Positions 8,327 to 18,082 of a DNA stretch of 64,000 nt are shown piece by piece. A program made the position numbers and the translations under genes. Numbering within the stretch: position 1 is the stretch's first letter; every line of letters begins with the position of its first letter. Origin of the DNA: Ruegeria arenilitoris (GTDB lineage: Bacteria; Pseudomonadota; Alphaproteobacteria; Rhodobacterales; Rhodobacteraceae); NCBI RefSeq assembly GCF_013035315.1, contig NZ_WQHP01000005.1:72001-136000 (forward strand), read 5' to 3'. The notes beneath the pieces are model-generated. The model did no database searches. It was not told where the DNA came from and saw nothing but the letters and a program-made list of their open reading frames with translations.

Positions 8327-9847
8327 ATGACCATCATCAATATCCGTGCGCTGGGGATGACCCTGGGCGACCCGTTATTCTCAGACCTGAGCCTGACGAT
8401 CTCGAAATCTGACCGTATTGGTCTTGTCGCCGCGAATGGCCGCGGCAAATCCACGTTACTCGCCTGTCTGGCGGGTGAGCTGGAACAGACCACCGGCGAC
8501 ATTACACGTGCCCGCGGTCTGCGGGTAGGCCACGTCCGCCAGAACATCCCGCCCGAGGCATTGTCACAGACACTGTACGACCACGTCCTCGCTGCTCTCC
8601 CGGCCGAACAGGCCGAATACGAAAGCTGGCGGGTTGATGTTGTGCTGGATGAACTGAGCGTTCCCTACGATCTGTTTCACCAAAAACTCAGCGCTCTTAG
8701 TGGAGGCTGGCAACGCACCGCTCTGCTGGCCGCTGTTTGGATCACAAGGCCGGACCTGCTGTTGCTGGATGAGCCAACAAACCATCTGGACCTGCATCGC
8801 ATCGCGCTGCTCGAAAGCTGGCTGGCCGGGATGCCCAAGGATACGCCGGTTGTCATCACCTCGCATGACCGGGCGTTTCTGGATGCCTCGACCAACCGAA
8901 CCCTGTTTCTGCGGCCCGAAAGCTCTCAGGTCTTTCAGTTGCCCTACTCGGCAGCCCGAGCAGCGCTGGCCGAGGTTGACGCTTCGGACGAACGTCGACA
9001 CGCCAACGACCTGAACAAGGCACGTCAGTTGCGGCGTCAGGCGGCCAAGCTGAAAAATGTCGGGATCAATTCGGGCTCTGACCTTTTGCTGACCAAGACC
9101 AAGCAACTGGCGGATCGGGCCGACAAGTTGGAATCGGCAGCCAAACCTGCGCATCGCGAACATTCGGCCGGGGATATCCGACTGGTCAACAGCGGTACGC
9201 ATGCAAAAGCGTTGATCACTTTGGAGGATCTGGCCGTTGAAACCCCTGATGGGACGATGCTGTACAGGACCGGTCAGAAATGGATCAACAAGGGCGACCG
9301 CGTTGTTCTGTTGGGGGCCAATGGCACCGGCAAAACCCAATTGGTTCGTATGATCCAAAACGCTCTGACCGGTGGCAACAGCCCAGTCAAAAGTGCGGCT
9401 TCACTGGTTCCTGCCTACTCGGACCAACATCTGAGCCAGTTGGACAGTGAAAGGACGCCGCTGGAGACTGTGACACGTCGGTTCGACACCGGCGATCAAC
9501 GCGCGCGCACCGTGCTGGCGGGGGCCGGTATCAACTTTGGGATGCAGGACACTCGAAGTGGTGAGCTGTCAGGCGGGCAAAAAGCACGGCTGGCGATGCT
9601 CATGCTGAGGCTGCACAACCCAAATTTCTACCTTCTGGATGAGCCGACAAACCACCTGGATATCGACGGGCAAGAGGCGCTGGAAGCCGAACTGATCCGC
9701 AATGACGTCTCATGTCTGCTTGTCAGTCACGACCGAAGTTTCCTGCGCAACGTTGGCAACCGGTTCTGGCAGATCAAAGGTCGCAGGCTGGAAGAGGTCG
9801 ACACCCCCGAAGAGTTTCTGAGCGCGGAAATGAAACCGCGTTCATAG
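8327..9847 (+). CDS. ABC-F family ATPase, possible ribosome-protection/antibiotic-resistance type
   Basis: 506 residues with two ABC domains in one chain and no membrane segments. Domain 1 has Walker A AANGRGKST (about 34-42), signature LSGGW and Walker B LLLLDEPTNHLD. Domain 2 has Walker A GANGTGKT (about 331-338), signature LSGGQKARL and Walker B FYLLDEPTNHLD with the switch His in LLVSHDRSF. Both catalytic glutamates are present. The inter-domain linker (about 210-260) is basic and helical, as in ABC-F proteins that reach into the ribosomal E site. The chain is shorter than Uup or EttA, and the first signature is degenerate (GGW). The leader-controlled expression favours a drug-inducible role over housekeeping. 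Confidence 0.88.
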   Translation: MTIINIRALGMTLGDPLFSDLSLTISKSDRIGLVAANGRGKSTLLACLAGELEQTTGDITRARGLRVGHVRQNIPPEALSQTLYDHVLAALPAEQAEYESWRVDVVLDELSVPYDLFHQKLSALSGGWQRTALLAAVWITRPDLLLLDEPTNHLDLHRIALLESWLAGMPKDTPVVITSHDRAFLDASTNRTLFLRPESSQVFQLPYSAARAALAEVDASDERRHANDLNKARQLRRQAAKLKNVGINSGSDLLLTKTKQLADRADKLESAAKPAHREHSAGDIRLVNSGTHAKALITLEDLAVETPDGTMLYRTGQKWINKGDRVVLLGANGTGKTQLVRMIQNALTGGNSPVKSAASLVPAYSDQHLSQLDSERTPLETVTRRFDTGDQRARTVLAGAGINFGMQDTRSGELSGGQKARLAMLMLRLHNPNFYLLDEPTNHLDIDGQEALEAELIRNDVSCLLVSHDRSFLRNVGNRFWQIKGRRLEEVDTPEEFLSAEMKPRS

Positions 9848-9855
9848 ATCGTTTG

Positions 9856-9882
9856 CCGGATGCCGGGAAGGCCGGCATCCGG
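9856..9882. terminator. bidirectional terminator hairpin
   Basis: CCGGATGCCGG (9856-9866) and CCGGCATCCGG (9872-9882) form a perfect 11-bp stem with loop GAAGG. It sits in the 42-base gap between the convergent ABC-F gene and the DUF2141 gene, so it can serve both strands. There is no T-run. Confidence 0.65.
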
Positions 9883-9889
9883 TAAGTTA

Positions 9890-10384
9890 TTACCAGTAGA
9901 ACAAGGTCAGGTCTGACGCCTTGCCTGGTTCGATCAGCGAATACTCGAAGACCGGCATGTCATTGAGATCGTTCATCCCCGACACCGCATAGCCTTCGGT
10001 CGGGATGTAGTTGGCATCAGTGTTCAGGTCGTAGTCACCATTCTCGTCATGGAAGGCGATGACGGCGTAATACCCGTTTTTCAGATCGGGAAAATCAAAC
10101 CGCATTGTCTGTTCCGACGCAGGGACCTCAAGGTATCCAGCCGCCTTGGTGTGGTCCATATTGTCAAAGGCCGTCGCCTGATCAAAGGCCATGACGATCA
10201 CGTTGCCCTTTGTGCTGCGCGCTCCGTGCAGGTTGACGCTTAGTCCATCATTCTGCGCGATTGCAGAATTCGGCGCTGCGGCTTCGCTGACGTTTGTCCC
10301 GAACCCCGAGGCGACCCAGGCGCCTCCGACGAACAGCCCCGCCGTTACGATGGCCGCGACGATGCGTTGTGTGTTGCTTGGCAT
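9890..10384 (-). CDS. DUF2141 family exported protein
   Basis: 164 residues with an N-terminal hydrophobic segment (IVAAIVTAGLFVGGAWVA, about 8-25), a signal peptide or anchor. The mature part is the small beta-sandwich DUF2141: LSVNLHGARSTKGNVIVMAF, then FPDLKNGYYAVIAFHDENGD with the calcium-site-like D/N cluster DENGDYDLNTD, and the closing IEPGKASDLTLFYW. The function of this family is unknown; it resembles carboxypeptidase regulatory-like folds. It follows the desaturase gene by 18 bases on the same strand, so the two are probably co-transcribed. Confidence 0.82.
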   Translation of the reverse strand: MPSNTQRIVAAIVTAGLFVGGAWVASGFGTNVSEAAAPNSAIAQNDGLSVNLHGARSTKGNVIVMAFDQATAFDNMDHTKAAGYLEVPASEQTMRFDFPDLKNGYYAVIAFHDENGDYDLNTDANYIPTEGYAVSGMNDLNDMPVFEYSLIEPGKASDLTLFYW

Positions 10385-10402
10385 GTTGTGCGTTCCTTCG
10401 GC

Positions 10403-11302
10403 TTATTCTGCGGGCTCGCGTTGTTTACGAGCGTTCTTTGGCTGCCAGCCCGGCGGGCCGAAGAAAACGCCCAACTTGTTACCGAACCCGGGCATATTCC
10501 AGACATCCTTGAACAGCCGGGCAAAGCCGTGAAGGAAAGCGACGAACGGGTTGACCGAGTCGATTGGCTTGACGAGGCCATAAACCACCTCTTCCTTCTC
10601 TTCCTCGAACGTACCGAACATGCGATCCCAGATGATCAGTATACCGGCATAGTTTTTGTCCAGGTACTTCGGGTTCGACCCATGGTGGACACGGTGATGC
10701 GAAGGCGTGTTGAAGATGTACTCTATCGGGCGCCAAAGCTTTTTGATCACTTCAGTATGCAGGGCCGTTTGATACAGCTGCACGAGCAGTTCCACGATCA
10801 ACACCATGAACGGGTTGAAACCCAGCAGAACCAGCGGCAGGTGAAAGAACAGCGGCCAAAGCCCGTCCAGCGGACCGTGCCGATACGCCACCGAGATGTT
10901 GAAGAAGGGCGAGCTGTGGTGGACCGAATGCGTTGCCCAAAGGAAGTTGATCCGGTGCAGAATCCGATGCTCCCAATAATAGGCAAGGTCAGCCAGGATC
11001 AGCACGATGATGAACGAGGCCCACATCGTCGGGATATCGAACACCGCATATTGCGAGGCCCAGACATACGCACCGATGTAAAAGCTGGCCAGCAAGATAA
11101 AGCTGATGCCGAAGAAGAAGGCCAGAGTGATAAAATTGGTGACCGTGTCACCAACCATCGTCCAGTTCAGTTTTTTGACGACGGCGTAACGGATCAGCTC
11201 AAAGGCCAGAAAGGCCAAAGCAAAGACGAAGAACCAGTCGTCGATCATGGTTTCCCAGTAACTTAGGTGAAAGTCACTGATATGGCGGTTTAGGAAGTCC
11301 AT
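10403..11302 (-). CDS. sterol desaturase / fatty acid hydroxylase superfamily membrane protein
   Basis: 299 residues from ATG 11302 (MDFLNRHISD). A longer frame to 11395 exists, but its extra DNA contains the rlmJ terminator and an operator-like palindrome, so I reject it. Four to five membrane segments surround the di-iron histidine motifs HRILH, HSVHH and HRVHH, the HX3H, HX2HH, HX2HH set of the superfamily. Members hydroxylate or desaturate sterols, carotenoids or lipid acyl chains using oxygen. The substrate cannot be read here; in roseobacters carotenoid or ornithine-lipid-type substrates are possible. The DUF2141 gene follows in the same unit. Confidence 0.85.
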   Translation of the reverse strand: MDFLNRHISDFHLSYWETMIDDWFFVFALAFLAFELIRYAVVKKLNWTMVGDTVTNFITLAFFFGISFILLASFYIGAYVWASQYAVFDIPTMWASFIIVLILADLAYYWEHRILHRINFLWATHSVHHSSPFFNISVAYRHGPLDGLWPLFFHLPLVLLGFNPFMVLIVELLVQLYQTALHTEVIKKLWRPIEYIFNTPSHHRVHHGSNPKYLDKNYAGILIIWDRMFGTFEEEKEEVVYGLVKPIDSVNPFVAFLHGFARLFKDVWNMPGFGNKLGVFFGPPGWQPKNARKQREPAE

Positions 11303-11326
11303 CGAAGTAATCCGATTCCCATTTAT

Positions 11327-11429
11327 TGTCACTTGTGACAGCTTAATTACGAAGTGATCGCCAAAAATCAAGGCGCAGGCCTTGAAAAAAGGCATTCATC
11401 CCGCGAGGTCATTGTTGTCACAAGTGAAT
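11327..11429 (-). promoter_or_regulatory. two copies of a TGTCAC-N2-GTGA palindrome
   Basis: TGTCACTTGTGACA at 11327-11340 is a perfect inverted repeat (6+6 around TT). A second, less perfect copy, TGTCACAAGTGAAT, lies at 11416-11429. The first sits 25-38 bases upstream of the chosen desaturase start, so it may be an operator for that gene. The regulator is unknown. Confidence 0.4.
11363..11384 (-). terminator. intrinsic terminator of rlmJ
   Basis: Read on the minus strand: CAAGGC, loop CTGC, GCCTTG, then ATTTTTGG. The 6-bp perfect stem is at 11369-11384 and the U-run is encoded at 11363-11367. It lies about 115 bases past the rlmJ stop and upstream of the desaturase start at 11302, separating the two transcripts. 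Confidence 0.65.
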
Positions 11430-11499
11430 TTATGCCAGACGGGGACGCCGTTCAGCAAAGAAAGTTCGCGTGAACCGGGAGTAACTGAGCCACAAAAAC

Positions 11500-12291
11500 C
11501 TAGGCCGACAGGCTGCCAAACAGCCCATCCAACTGGTTCACGGCATTACCCAGGCCATAAGGCGCGTTCACGACAAACATGCCAGACCCGATCATCCCGT
11601 GCCCCTCCCGCGCGGCTGGAAACTGCACCTCATGGTGCAACACTTTCGGAAAATCCCGCTTTGCCAAGGCGTCACGCATCGCCCGTTGGCGGCCATTCGC
11701 AAGGAGCGGGTACCACAATGCGATCACGCCCACATTCCACTTGCGATTGAGCGAGGCGATAATGCCGGGAAGCCGCTCGTAGTCGGATTTGATTTCGTAG
11801 CTTGGGTCAATCAGTACCACACCGCGCCGGGGCGTGGGCGGCAGCAGGGATTGCGCCAACTCGAAACCGTCCTGGCGATAAGTTTTAGCGTCGGTCGTTA
11901 CCAGAGCCGCCGACAAGGCGCGGAATTCCTGTGGGTGCAATTCCGCCAGGTGCATCTTGTCTTGCGGGCGCAGCAACTTCGCCGCGATCAGCGGTGACCC
12001 CGGATATGTGGATGGGCCATGTTGAGCCTGCACAGCCGCAATCGCCCGGCTCAGCGGATGATCGGCATCGAACCAGCCTTCGGTCTGCGCACGCTCAATC
12101 CCTGCCGCAGCCTCACCGGTCTGAACAGCCTGATCCGAGTCCAGATAATACAGCCCGCGCCCCGAATGGGTTTCGATATAGCTCAGCGGTTTGTCCTTCT
12201 GGGTCAGATACGCCAGCGTTTCTGCCAAAATCGCGTGCTTGTGGACGTCAGCAAGGTTACCTGCGTGGTAAATATGTTGATATGAGAGCAT
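11500..12291 (-). CDS. rlmJ: 23S rRNA (adenine2030-N6)-methyltransferase
   Basis: 263 residues from ATG 12291, chosen because AGAAGG lies five bases upstream and the family starts MLSYQHxxHAGNxADVxKH, exactly as here. The Rossmann methyltransferase core carries the catalytic DPSYE motif (VVLIDPSYEIKSDYERL, near 158-174), a variant of N6-adenine DPPY. The SGRG motif at about 42-46 is the SAM-binding region. RlmJ methylates A2030 in domain V of 23S rRNA before ribosome assembly. It is divergent from mreB. Confidence 0.93.
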   Translation of the reverse strand: MLSYQHIYHAGNLADVHKHAILAETLAYLTQKDKPLSYIETHSGRGLYYLDSDQAVQTGEAAAGIERAQTEGWFDADHPLSRAIAAVQAQHGPSTYPGSPLIAAKLLRPQDKMHLAELHPQEFRALSAALVTTDAKTYRQDGFELAQSLLPPTPRRGVVLIDPSYEIKSDYERLPGIIASLNRKWNVGVIALWYPLLANGRQRAMRDALAKRDFPKVLHHEVQFPAAREGHGMIGSGMFVVNAPYGLGNAVNQLDGLFGSLSA

Positions 12292-12417
12292 TTTGCCTTC
12301 TAAAGTCCCTACCATTAAGGCGGAAAGGTGCTGATTGCCGTGGAATCAGCCCTTTTACCGGGCGAGTTGGCACCCTATAAGTCATCCGTCCCGGAACCGT
12401 CGAGTCGCGGGCAGTAG

Positions 12418-13494
<1,077 letters not shown>

Positions 13495-13553
13495 GGCGCG
13501 CACCCTTTAGCACATAGGGTAATTTCGGCACGAGCAGCACGGGAAGGTAACCT

Positions 13554-14456
13554 GTGGCAAAAGACCGATCACAGCGCGATGAATACACCACCCCTTTGCG
13601 CCGCTTGTTGCTGGGGATCGTTGTTCTGTGCCTGCTTGGCATCTTTCTGATCTGGCGGATCGACAGCCCACGCGTGGAACGGTTCCGCGCGCAAGTCGTA
13701 GACCGTGTTGTGCCCTCAATGGAATGGGCCATGGTGCCGGTCACCGCTGCGGTCAATCTGGTGCGCGATTTCCAAAGCTACCAACGGCTCAGCGCCCAGA
13801 ACCAAGAGCTGCGCAGCGAATTGCGCATCATGCGCGCGTGGAAAGAGGCGGCGTTACAACTGGAACAGGAAAACGCCCGACTGCTGGACCTGAACAATGT
13901 CCGTCTTGACCCCCGCCTGACCTACATCACCGGCGTTGTCATGGCCGACAGCGGCTCACCCTTCCGCCAATCGGTCCTGCTAAACGTGGGCGAGCGCGAC
14001 GGCATCCGCGATGGCTGGGCCACTATGGACGGGATCGGCGTCGTTGGGCGCATCTCGGGCGTTGGTCCCGACACTGCCCGCGTAATCCTGATGACCGACG
14101 CCTCCAGCGCGATTCCAGCGACGATACAACCGTCCGGCCAGACCGCCTTGATCACCGGCGATAACACGCAATCCCCATCTGTAGAGTTTCTTGAAAACCG
14201 CGAGTTGGTGCGCCCAGGTGACCGCGTTGTGACCTCGGGCGATGGCGGTGTGTTCCCCGGTGGCCTCCTGATTGGCCAAATCACCGAAGACCCCGGCGGC
14301 CGCCTGCGCGTACGACTGTCGGCAGATTTTGAACGGCTCGAATTCCTGCGGGTACTGCGCTTTCATTCGGCCCCCGTGATCACCGACCCCGGAGACATTG
14401 TCGGCCCCCGCCGACCCGAGGCCGCCCTGACCCCGCCGGAGACCGGCGATGGATAG
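13554..14456 (+). CDS. mreC: rod shape-determining protein MreC
   Basis: 300 residues from a GTG start at 13554. One membrane segment (LLLGIVVLCLLGIFLIW, about 18-34) is followed by a coiled coil (about 65-112, LSAQNQELRSELRIMRAW) and the paired beta-barrels of the periplasmic domain, with the conserved GxRDGxxxGWATMDGxGVVGR-type loop near 146-165. MreC links MreB and MreD to PBP2 and activates PBP2. It starts 59 bases after mreB and overlaps mreD by eight bases, implying translational coupling. Confidence 0.93.
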   Translation: MAKDRSQRDEYTTPLRRLLLGIVVLCLLGIFLIWRIDSPRVERFRAQVVDRVVPSMEWAMVPVTAAVNLVRDFQSYQRLSAQNQELRSELRIMRAWKEAALQLEQENARLLDLNNVRLDPRLTYITGVVMADSGSPFRQSVLLNVGERDGIRDGWATMDGIGVVGRISGVGPDTARVILMTDASSAIPATIQPSGQTALITGDNTQSPSVEFLENRELVRPGDRVVTSGDGGVFPGGLLIGQITEDPGGRLRVRLSADFERLEFLRVLRFHSAPVITDPGDIVGPRRPEAALTPPETGDG

Positions 14457-14985
14457 GCAGACCTCGCACATCTGGATCATGCGGGCGCTGTACCTGTTTC
14501 TGGCGGTTCTGATCATGTTCCTGCATCTTCTGCCGCTGGACACTCAACCCGATCGCTGGCCATTTCCTGATTTTCTGATCGCAATGACATTTGTTTGGGT
14601 TTTGCGCCAACCTGACTATGTTCCGATCCTGCTTGTGGCGGCGGTGATGTTGATGGCAGATCTGCTTTTGCAGCGCCCCCCGGGGCTGTTGGCCGCACTT
14701 GTTGTGTTGGGAACCAGCTATCTGCGTTCGGCCGCGCCGGGGATGCGAGACGCGGGATTTGTCGCCGAATGGACAAGTGCAGCCGTGGTGATCACGGGGG
14801 TTTTTCTTTTGAACCGCATCATTCTTGCTATTCTATCCGTACAACAAGCGGCATTGGGCCCGGTGGTGGTGCAAGTGGTTCTGACAATTGCAGTCTATCC
14901 TCTGTTCGTTCTTCTCAGCCAAAATGTGTTTGGCGTCCGGCGCGTGTCGGTATCTGACTCTGGCACCGGAGGGGTGCGGGCATGA
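14449..14985 (+). CDS. mreD: rod shape-determining membrane protein MreD
   Basis: 178 residues, nearly all hydrophobic, with about five membrane helices (first IMRALYLFLAVLIMFLHLL, about 9-27). Sequence conservation of MreD is low; the assignment rests on length, topology and its place between mreC and mrdA, with overlaps of eight and four bases. MreD partners MreC in the Rod complex in the inner membrane and tunes the activation of PBP2. Confidence 0.88.
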   Translation: MDRQTSHIWIMRALYLFLAVLIMFLHLLPLDTQPDRWPFPDFLIAMTFVWVLRQPDYVPILLVAAVMLMADLLLQRPPGLLAALVVLGTSYLRSAAPGMRDAGFVAEWTSAAVVITGVFLLNRIILAILSVQQAALGPVVVQVVLTIAVYPLFVLLSQNVFGVRRVSVSDSGTGGVRA

Positions 14986-16931
14986 AACAGCGTAAGCCCA
15001 AAAGCCAAGGCCTTGCCTATAAGCGCCTCCCCCGCCGAGCCTTGGTCCTAGGCGGGCTACAAGCGGCGTTCATTGGTGGTCTGGCGGCCCGAATGCGCTT
15101 CATGCAAGTGGATCAGGCTGACGAATACCGCCTGCTGGCCGAAGAAAACCGGATCAACATTCGCCTTATCCCGCCGACACGCGGGCGCATCTATGACCGC
15201 ACCGGCCAGATCATTGGCCAGAACACGCAGTCTTATCGTATTGTCATGGTCCGCGAAGATGCGGGTGATGTCGACAAGGTCATTGCCAAGCTTTCAGAGC
15301 TGATCCCGCTTACACAAGACGAAATTGACCGCGCCAAGACCGAAATGCGCCGGTCTGCCCCATTCCTGCCCGTCACGCTGGCTGATCAGGTTACTTGGGA
15401 AGATATCTCGAAAGTTGCCGTGAACGCGCCCGCCCTGCCGGGCGTCACGCCCGAGGTTGGCACCGCGCGCCTTTACCCCCGGTACGAGGATTTCGCCCAT
15501 GTGGTCGGCTATGTTGGACCGGTCAGCGACTATGACCTCAGCCAGATGGAAGACCCCGAACCTGTGCTGCGCATTCCCCGGTTCCAGATCGGTAAAGTCG
15601 GCTTGGAAGCGAAACAAGAAGGCACGCTGCGCGGCAAAGCAGGCGCTAAACGGGTCGAAGTCAACGCAACAGGCCGCGTCATGCGCGAGTTGGACCGACA
15701 AGAGGGCGAGGCCGGGGCCGATCTGCAATTGTCCGTCGATGCGGACTTGCAGCAGTATGCTCAGGCCCGGCTGGCCGGGGAAAGTGCCGCTGCGGTCGTC
15801 ATCGATTGTGAAACCGGAGACATCCGGGCGATCAGTTCGGCTCCCAGTTTCGACCCCAACCTTTTCGTGCGCGGCATCTCGGTCGCTGATTACCGCACGC
15901 TGACGAATGATAAATATCGCCCGCTCGCGAACAAGACTGTACAGGGTACCTATCCGCCCGGATCGACCTTCAAAATGATCACCGCGATGGCCGCGCTTGA
16001 GGCTGGCGTTGTCGGCCCCGGCAACACGGTCTATTGCCCCGGTCACCTGAAAGTTGGTAGCCGCCGGTTCCACTGTTGGAAGCGCGGCGGGCATGGGACG
16101 GTCGACTTGAACCTTTCGTTGAAGCGCAGCTGCGACGTCTACTATTACGATGTTGCACTGCGCACCGGTATCGACAAAATCTCGGAAATGGCGCGCAAGT
16201 TCGGCTTGGGCGTCAAGCACGACATCCCGATGTCCGCCGTCGCGGCTGGACTGGCACCCAATCAAGCATGGAAAGAGCGGGTCCACGGCGAAAGCTGGTT
16301 GGTCGGTGACACGGCCAATGCGTCGATCGGCCAAGGGTTCATGCTGGCCTCGCCACTGCAGCTTGCGGTCATGACCGCGCGCATCGCCACGGGCCGAGCC
16401 GTGAAACCACGTTTGGTTCGATCCGTGAACGGTGTCGAAGAACCCTCGGGCGCGGGTGAGCCGCTTGACGTCAATCCCGCCAATCTGGAACAGGTGCGCA
16501 AAGCGATGTTCTCGGTCTCGAACGACCGGGGCGGCACGGCATATCGCAGCCGCATCATCGCCGACGATCTGCGCATGGCCGGCAAGACCGGAACCAGCCA
16601 GGTGCGCAACATCACCAAGGCCGAACGCGCGGCCGGTGTGATCCGCAACGAAGATCTGCCCTGGGAACGGCGCGACCACGCTCTGTTCGTCAGCTACGCA
16701 CCCTATGACAATCCGAAATACGCCATCGCGGTTGTGGTCGAGCACGGCGGCGGCGGCTCTAAGGCCGCGGCCCCGGTCGCGCGCGATATCCTGCTGCAGG
16801 CGCTTTACAACGGCACGCCACCGCTTGAGGCATATCCCGTCGCAGATCGCGAGCGCATCAAGGAACAACAAAAACGGCTTGAGGGCGACCGCCGCCCCAA
16901 AGCGCGCCCGTCCGAAAAGGACCGCGCATGA
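14982..16931 (+). CDS. mrdA: penicillin-binding protein 2 (peptidoglycan transpeptidase)
   Basis: 649 residues. An N-terminal basic stretch and a membrane anchor (about 18-40) lead to the pedestal domain, with the PTRGRIYDRTGQ motif near 59-70. The transpeptidase domain holds the three active-site motifs: STFK (within PPGSTFKM, near 327-334), SCD (LKRSCDVYYY) and KTG (AGKTGTSQV). It cross-links new side-wall peptidoglycan together with RodA. It overlaps mreD by ATGA and ends in ATGA with rodA. The charged C-terminal tail (QKRLEGDRRPKARPSEKD) is longer than in enterobacteria and looks disordered. Confidence 0.96.
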   Translation: MKQRKPKSQGLAYKRLPRRALVLGGLQAAFIGGLAARMRFMQVDQADEYRLLAEENRINIRLIPPTRGRIYDRTGQIIGQNTQSYRIVMVREDAGDVDKVIAKLSELIPLTQDEIDRAKTEMRRSAPFLPVTLADQVTWEDISKVAVNAPALPGVTPEVGTARLYPRYEDFAHVVGYVGPVSDYDLSQMEDPEPVLRIPRFQIGKVGLEAKQEGTLRGKAGAKRVEVNATGRVMRELDRQEGEAGADLQLSVDADLQQYAQARLAGESAAAVVIDCETGDIRAISSAPSFDPNLFVRGISVADYRTLTNDKYRPLANKTVQGTYPPGSTFKMITAMAALEAGVVGPGNTVYCPGHLKVGSRRFHCWKRGGHGTVDLNLSLKRSCDVYYYDVALRTGIDKISEMARKFGLGVKHDIPMSAVAAGLAPNQAWKERVHGESWLVGDTANASIGQGFMLASPLQLAVMTARIATGRAVKPRLVRSVNGVEEPSGAGEPLDVNPANLEQVRKAMFSVSNDRGGTAYRSRIIADDLRMAGKTGTSQVRNITKAERAAGVIRNEDLPWERRDHALFVSYAPYDNPKYAIAVVVEHGGGGSKAAAPVARDILLQALYNGTPPLEAYPVADRERIKEQQKRLEGDRRPKARPSEKDRA

Positions 16932-18067
16932 GCTATCTTGAGTATGCCGTCAAATCCACCCCGACTGGGTTTCGCAAGTTTCTGTATATGAACTGGCCGC
17001 TGACGCTGCTGTTGATCAGCGTCGCCAGCGCTGGCTTCCTGATGCTGTACTCGGTCGCAGGCGGTTCGTGGATGCCATGGGCCGAGCCACAGATTGAGCG
17101 TTTCGGGCTGGGCCTCACCGTGATGTTTATCATCGCGCTGGTGCCGATCTGGTTCTGGCGAAACATGTCGGTTCTGGCCTATCTGGGTTCGATTGTCCTT
17201 TTGGTTTTTGTAGAACTGTTCGGCACCATCGGCATGGGCGCGCAGCGGTGGATCGACCTTGGCTTCATGCGGCTACAACCTTCCGAAGTGATGAAGGTCG
17301 CGCTGGTCATGGTTCTGGCGGCCTACTACGACTGGTTGCCGTCTCACAAAACCTCGCGACCGCTTTGGGTTTTGATCCCGGTTGTGCTGATCCTTATCCC
17401 GACGGCCATGGTCCTCAAACAACCAGATCTTGGCACATCGATCCTTTTGCTGGCCGCGGGTGGCGGATTGATGTTTCTGGCCGGTGTCCACTGGGCCTAT
17501 TTCGCGGCCGTCATCGCCGCCGTAGTCGGTTTGATTGCCACGGTGTTCAATAGCCGCGGGACCGAGTGGCAATTGCTCAAGGACTACCAGTTCCGCCGCA
17601 TCGATACGTTCCTTGATCCCTCAACCGACCCGTTGGGGGCTGGCTATCACATTACGCAGTCCAAAATCGCCCTGGGATCGGGCGGCTGGAACGGTCGCGG
17701 TTTCATGCAGGGCACCCAGTCGCGCCTGAACTTCCTTCCGGAAAAGCACACTGATTTCATCTTTACCACGCTGGCCGAAGAGTTCGGCTTTGTGGGTGGT
17801 ATCACCCTGCTGATCCTCTACGCGCTGATCATCATCTTCTGCATGGTCACGGCTCTGGCCACCAAGGATCGGTTTTCATCCCTGGTCACACTGGGCATTG
17901 CGCTGAACTTCTTCCTGTTCTTCGCGGTCAACATGTCGATGGTCATGGGCCTTGCACCGGTTGTGGGTGTGCCCCTGCCGATGGTCAGCTATGGCGGTTC
18001 GGCCATGCTGGTTCTGATGGCCGCCTTCGGCATCGTCCAAAGCGCACATATTCACCGCCCCCGTTAA
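16928..18067 (+). CDS. rodA: SEDS peptidoglycan glycosyltransferase RodA
   Basis: 379 residues with about ten membrane helices. SEDS hallmarks are present: the large periplasmic loop with the catalytic Asp in DPSTDPLGAGYHITQSKIA (near 230-248), followed by GSGGWNGRGFMQGTQSRLNF and PEKHTDFIFTTLAEEFGF. RodA polymerises lipid II into glycan strands and works as a pair with PBP2 encoded just upstream (four-base overlap). It is the last gene of the mre operon proper, although ghrA begins only 15 bases later. Confidence 0.96.
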   Translation: MSYLEYAVKSTPTGFRKFLYMNWPLTLLLISVASAGFLMLYSVAGGSWMPWAEPQIERFGLGLTVMFIIALVPIWFWRNMSVLAYLGSIVLLVFVELFGTIGMGAQRWIDLGFMRLQPSEVMKVALVMVLAAYYDWLPSHKTSRPLWVLIPVVLILIPTAMVLKQPDLGTSILLLAAGGGLMFLAGVHWAYFAAVIAAVVGLIATVFNSRGTEWQLLKDYQFRRIDTFLDPSTDPLGAGYHITQSKIALGSGGWNGRGFMQGTQSRLNFLPEKHTDFIFTTLAEEFGFVGGITLLILYALIIIFCMVTALATKDRFSSLVTLGIALNFFLFFAVNMSMVMGLAPVVGVPLPMVSYGGSAMLVLMAAFGIVQSAHIHRPR

Positions 18068-18082
18068 TCTGAAAGGCCCTTC

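Noticed and set aside
11303-11395. 31-residue N-terminal extension of the desaturase
   Set aside because: The DNA holds the rlmJ terminator and an operator-like palindrome; the family starts near the ATG at 11302.
15294-16871. 525-residue minus-strand frame over mrdA
   Set aside because: Antisense of a gene with all three PBP motifs; no homology visible in the antisense product.
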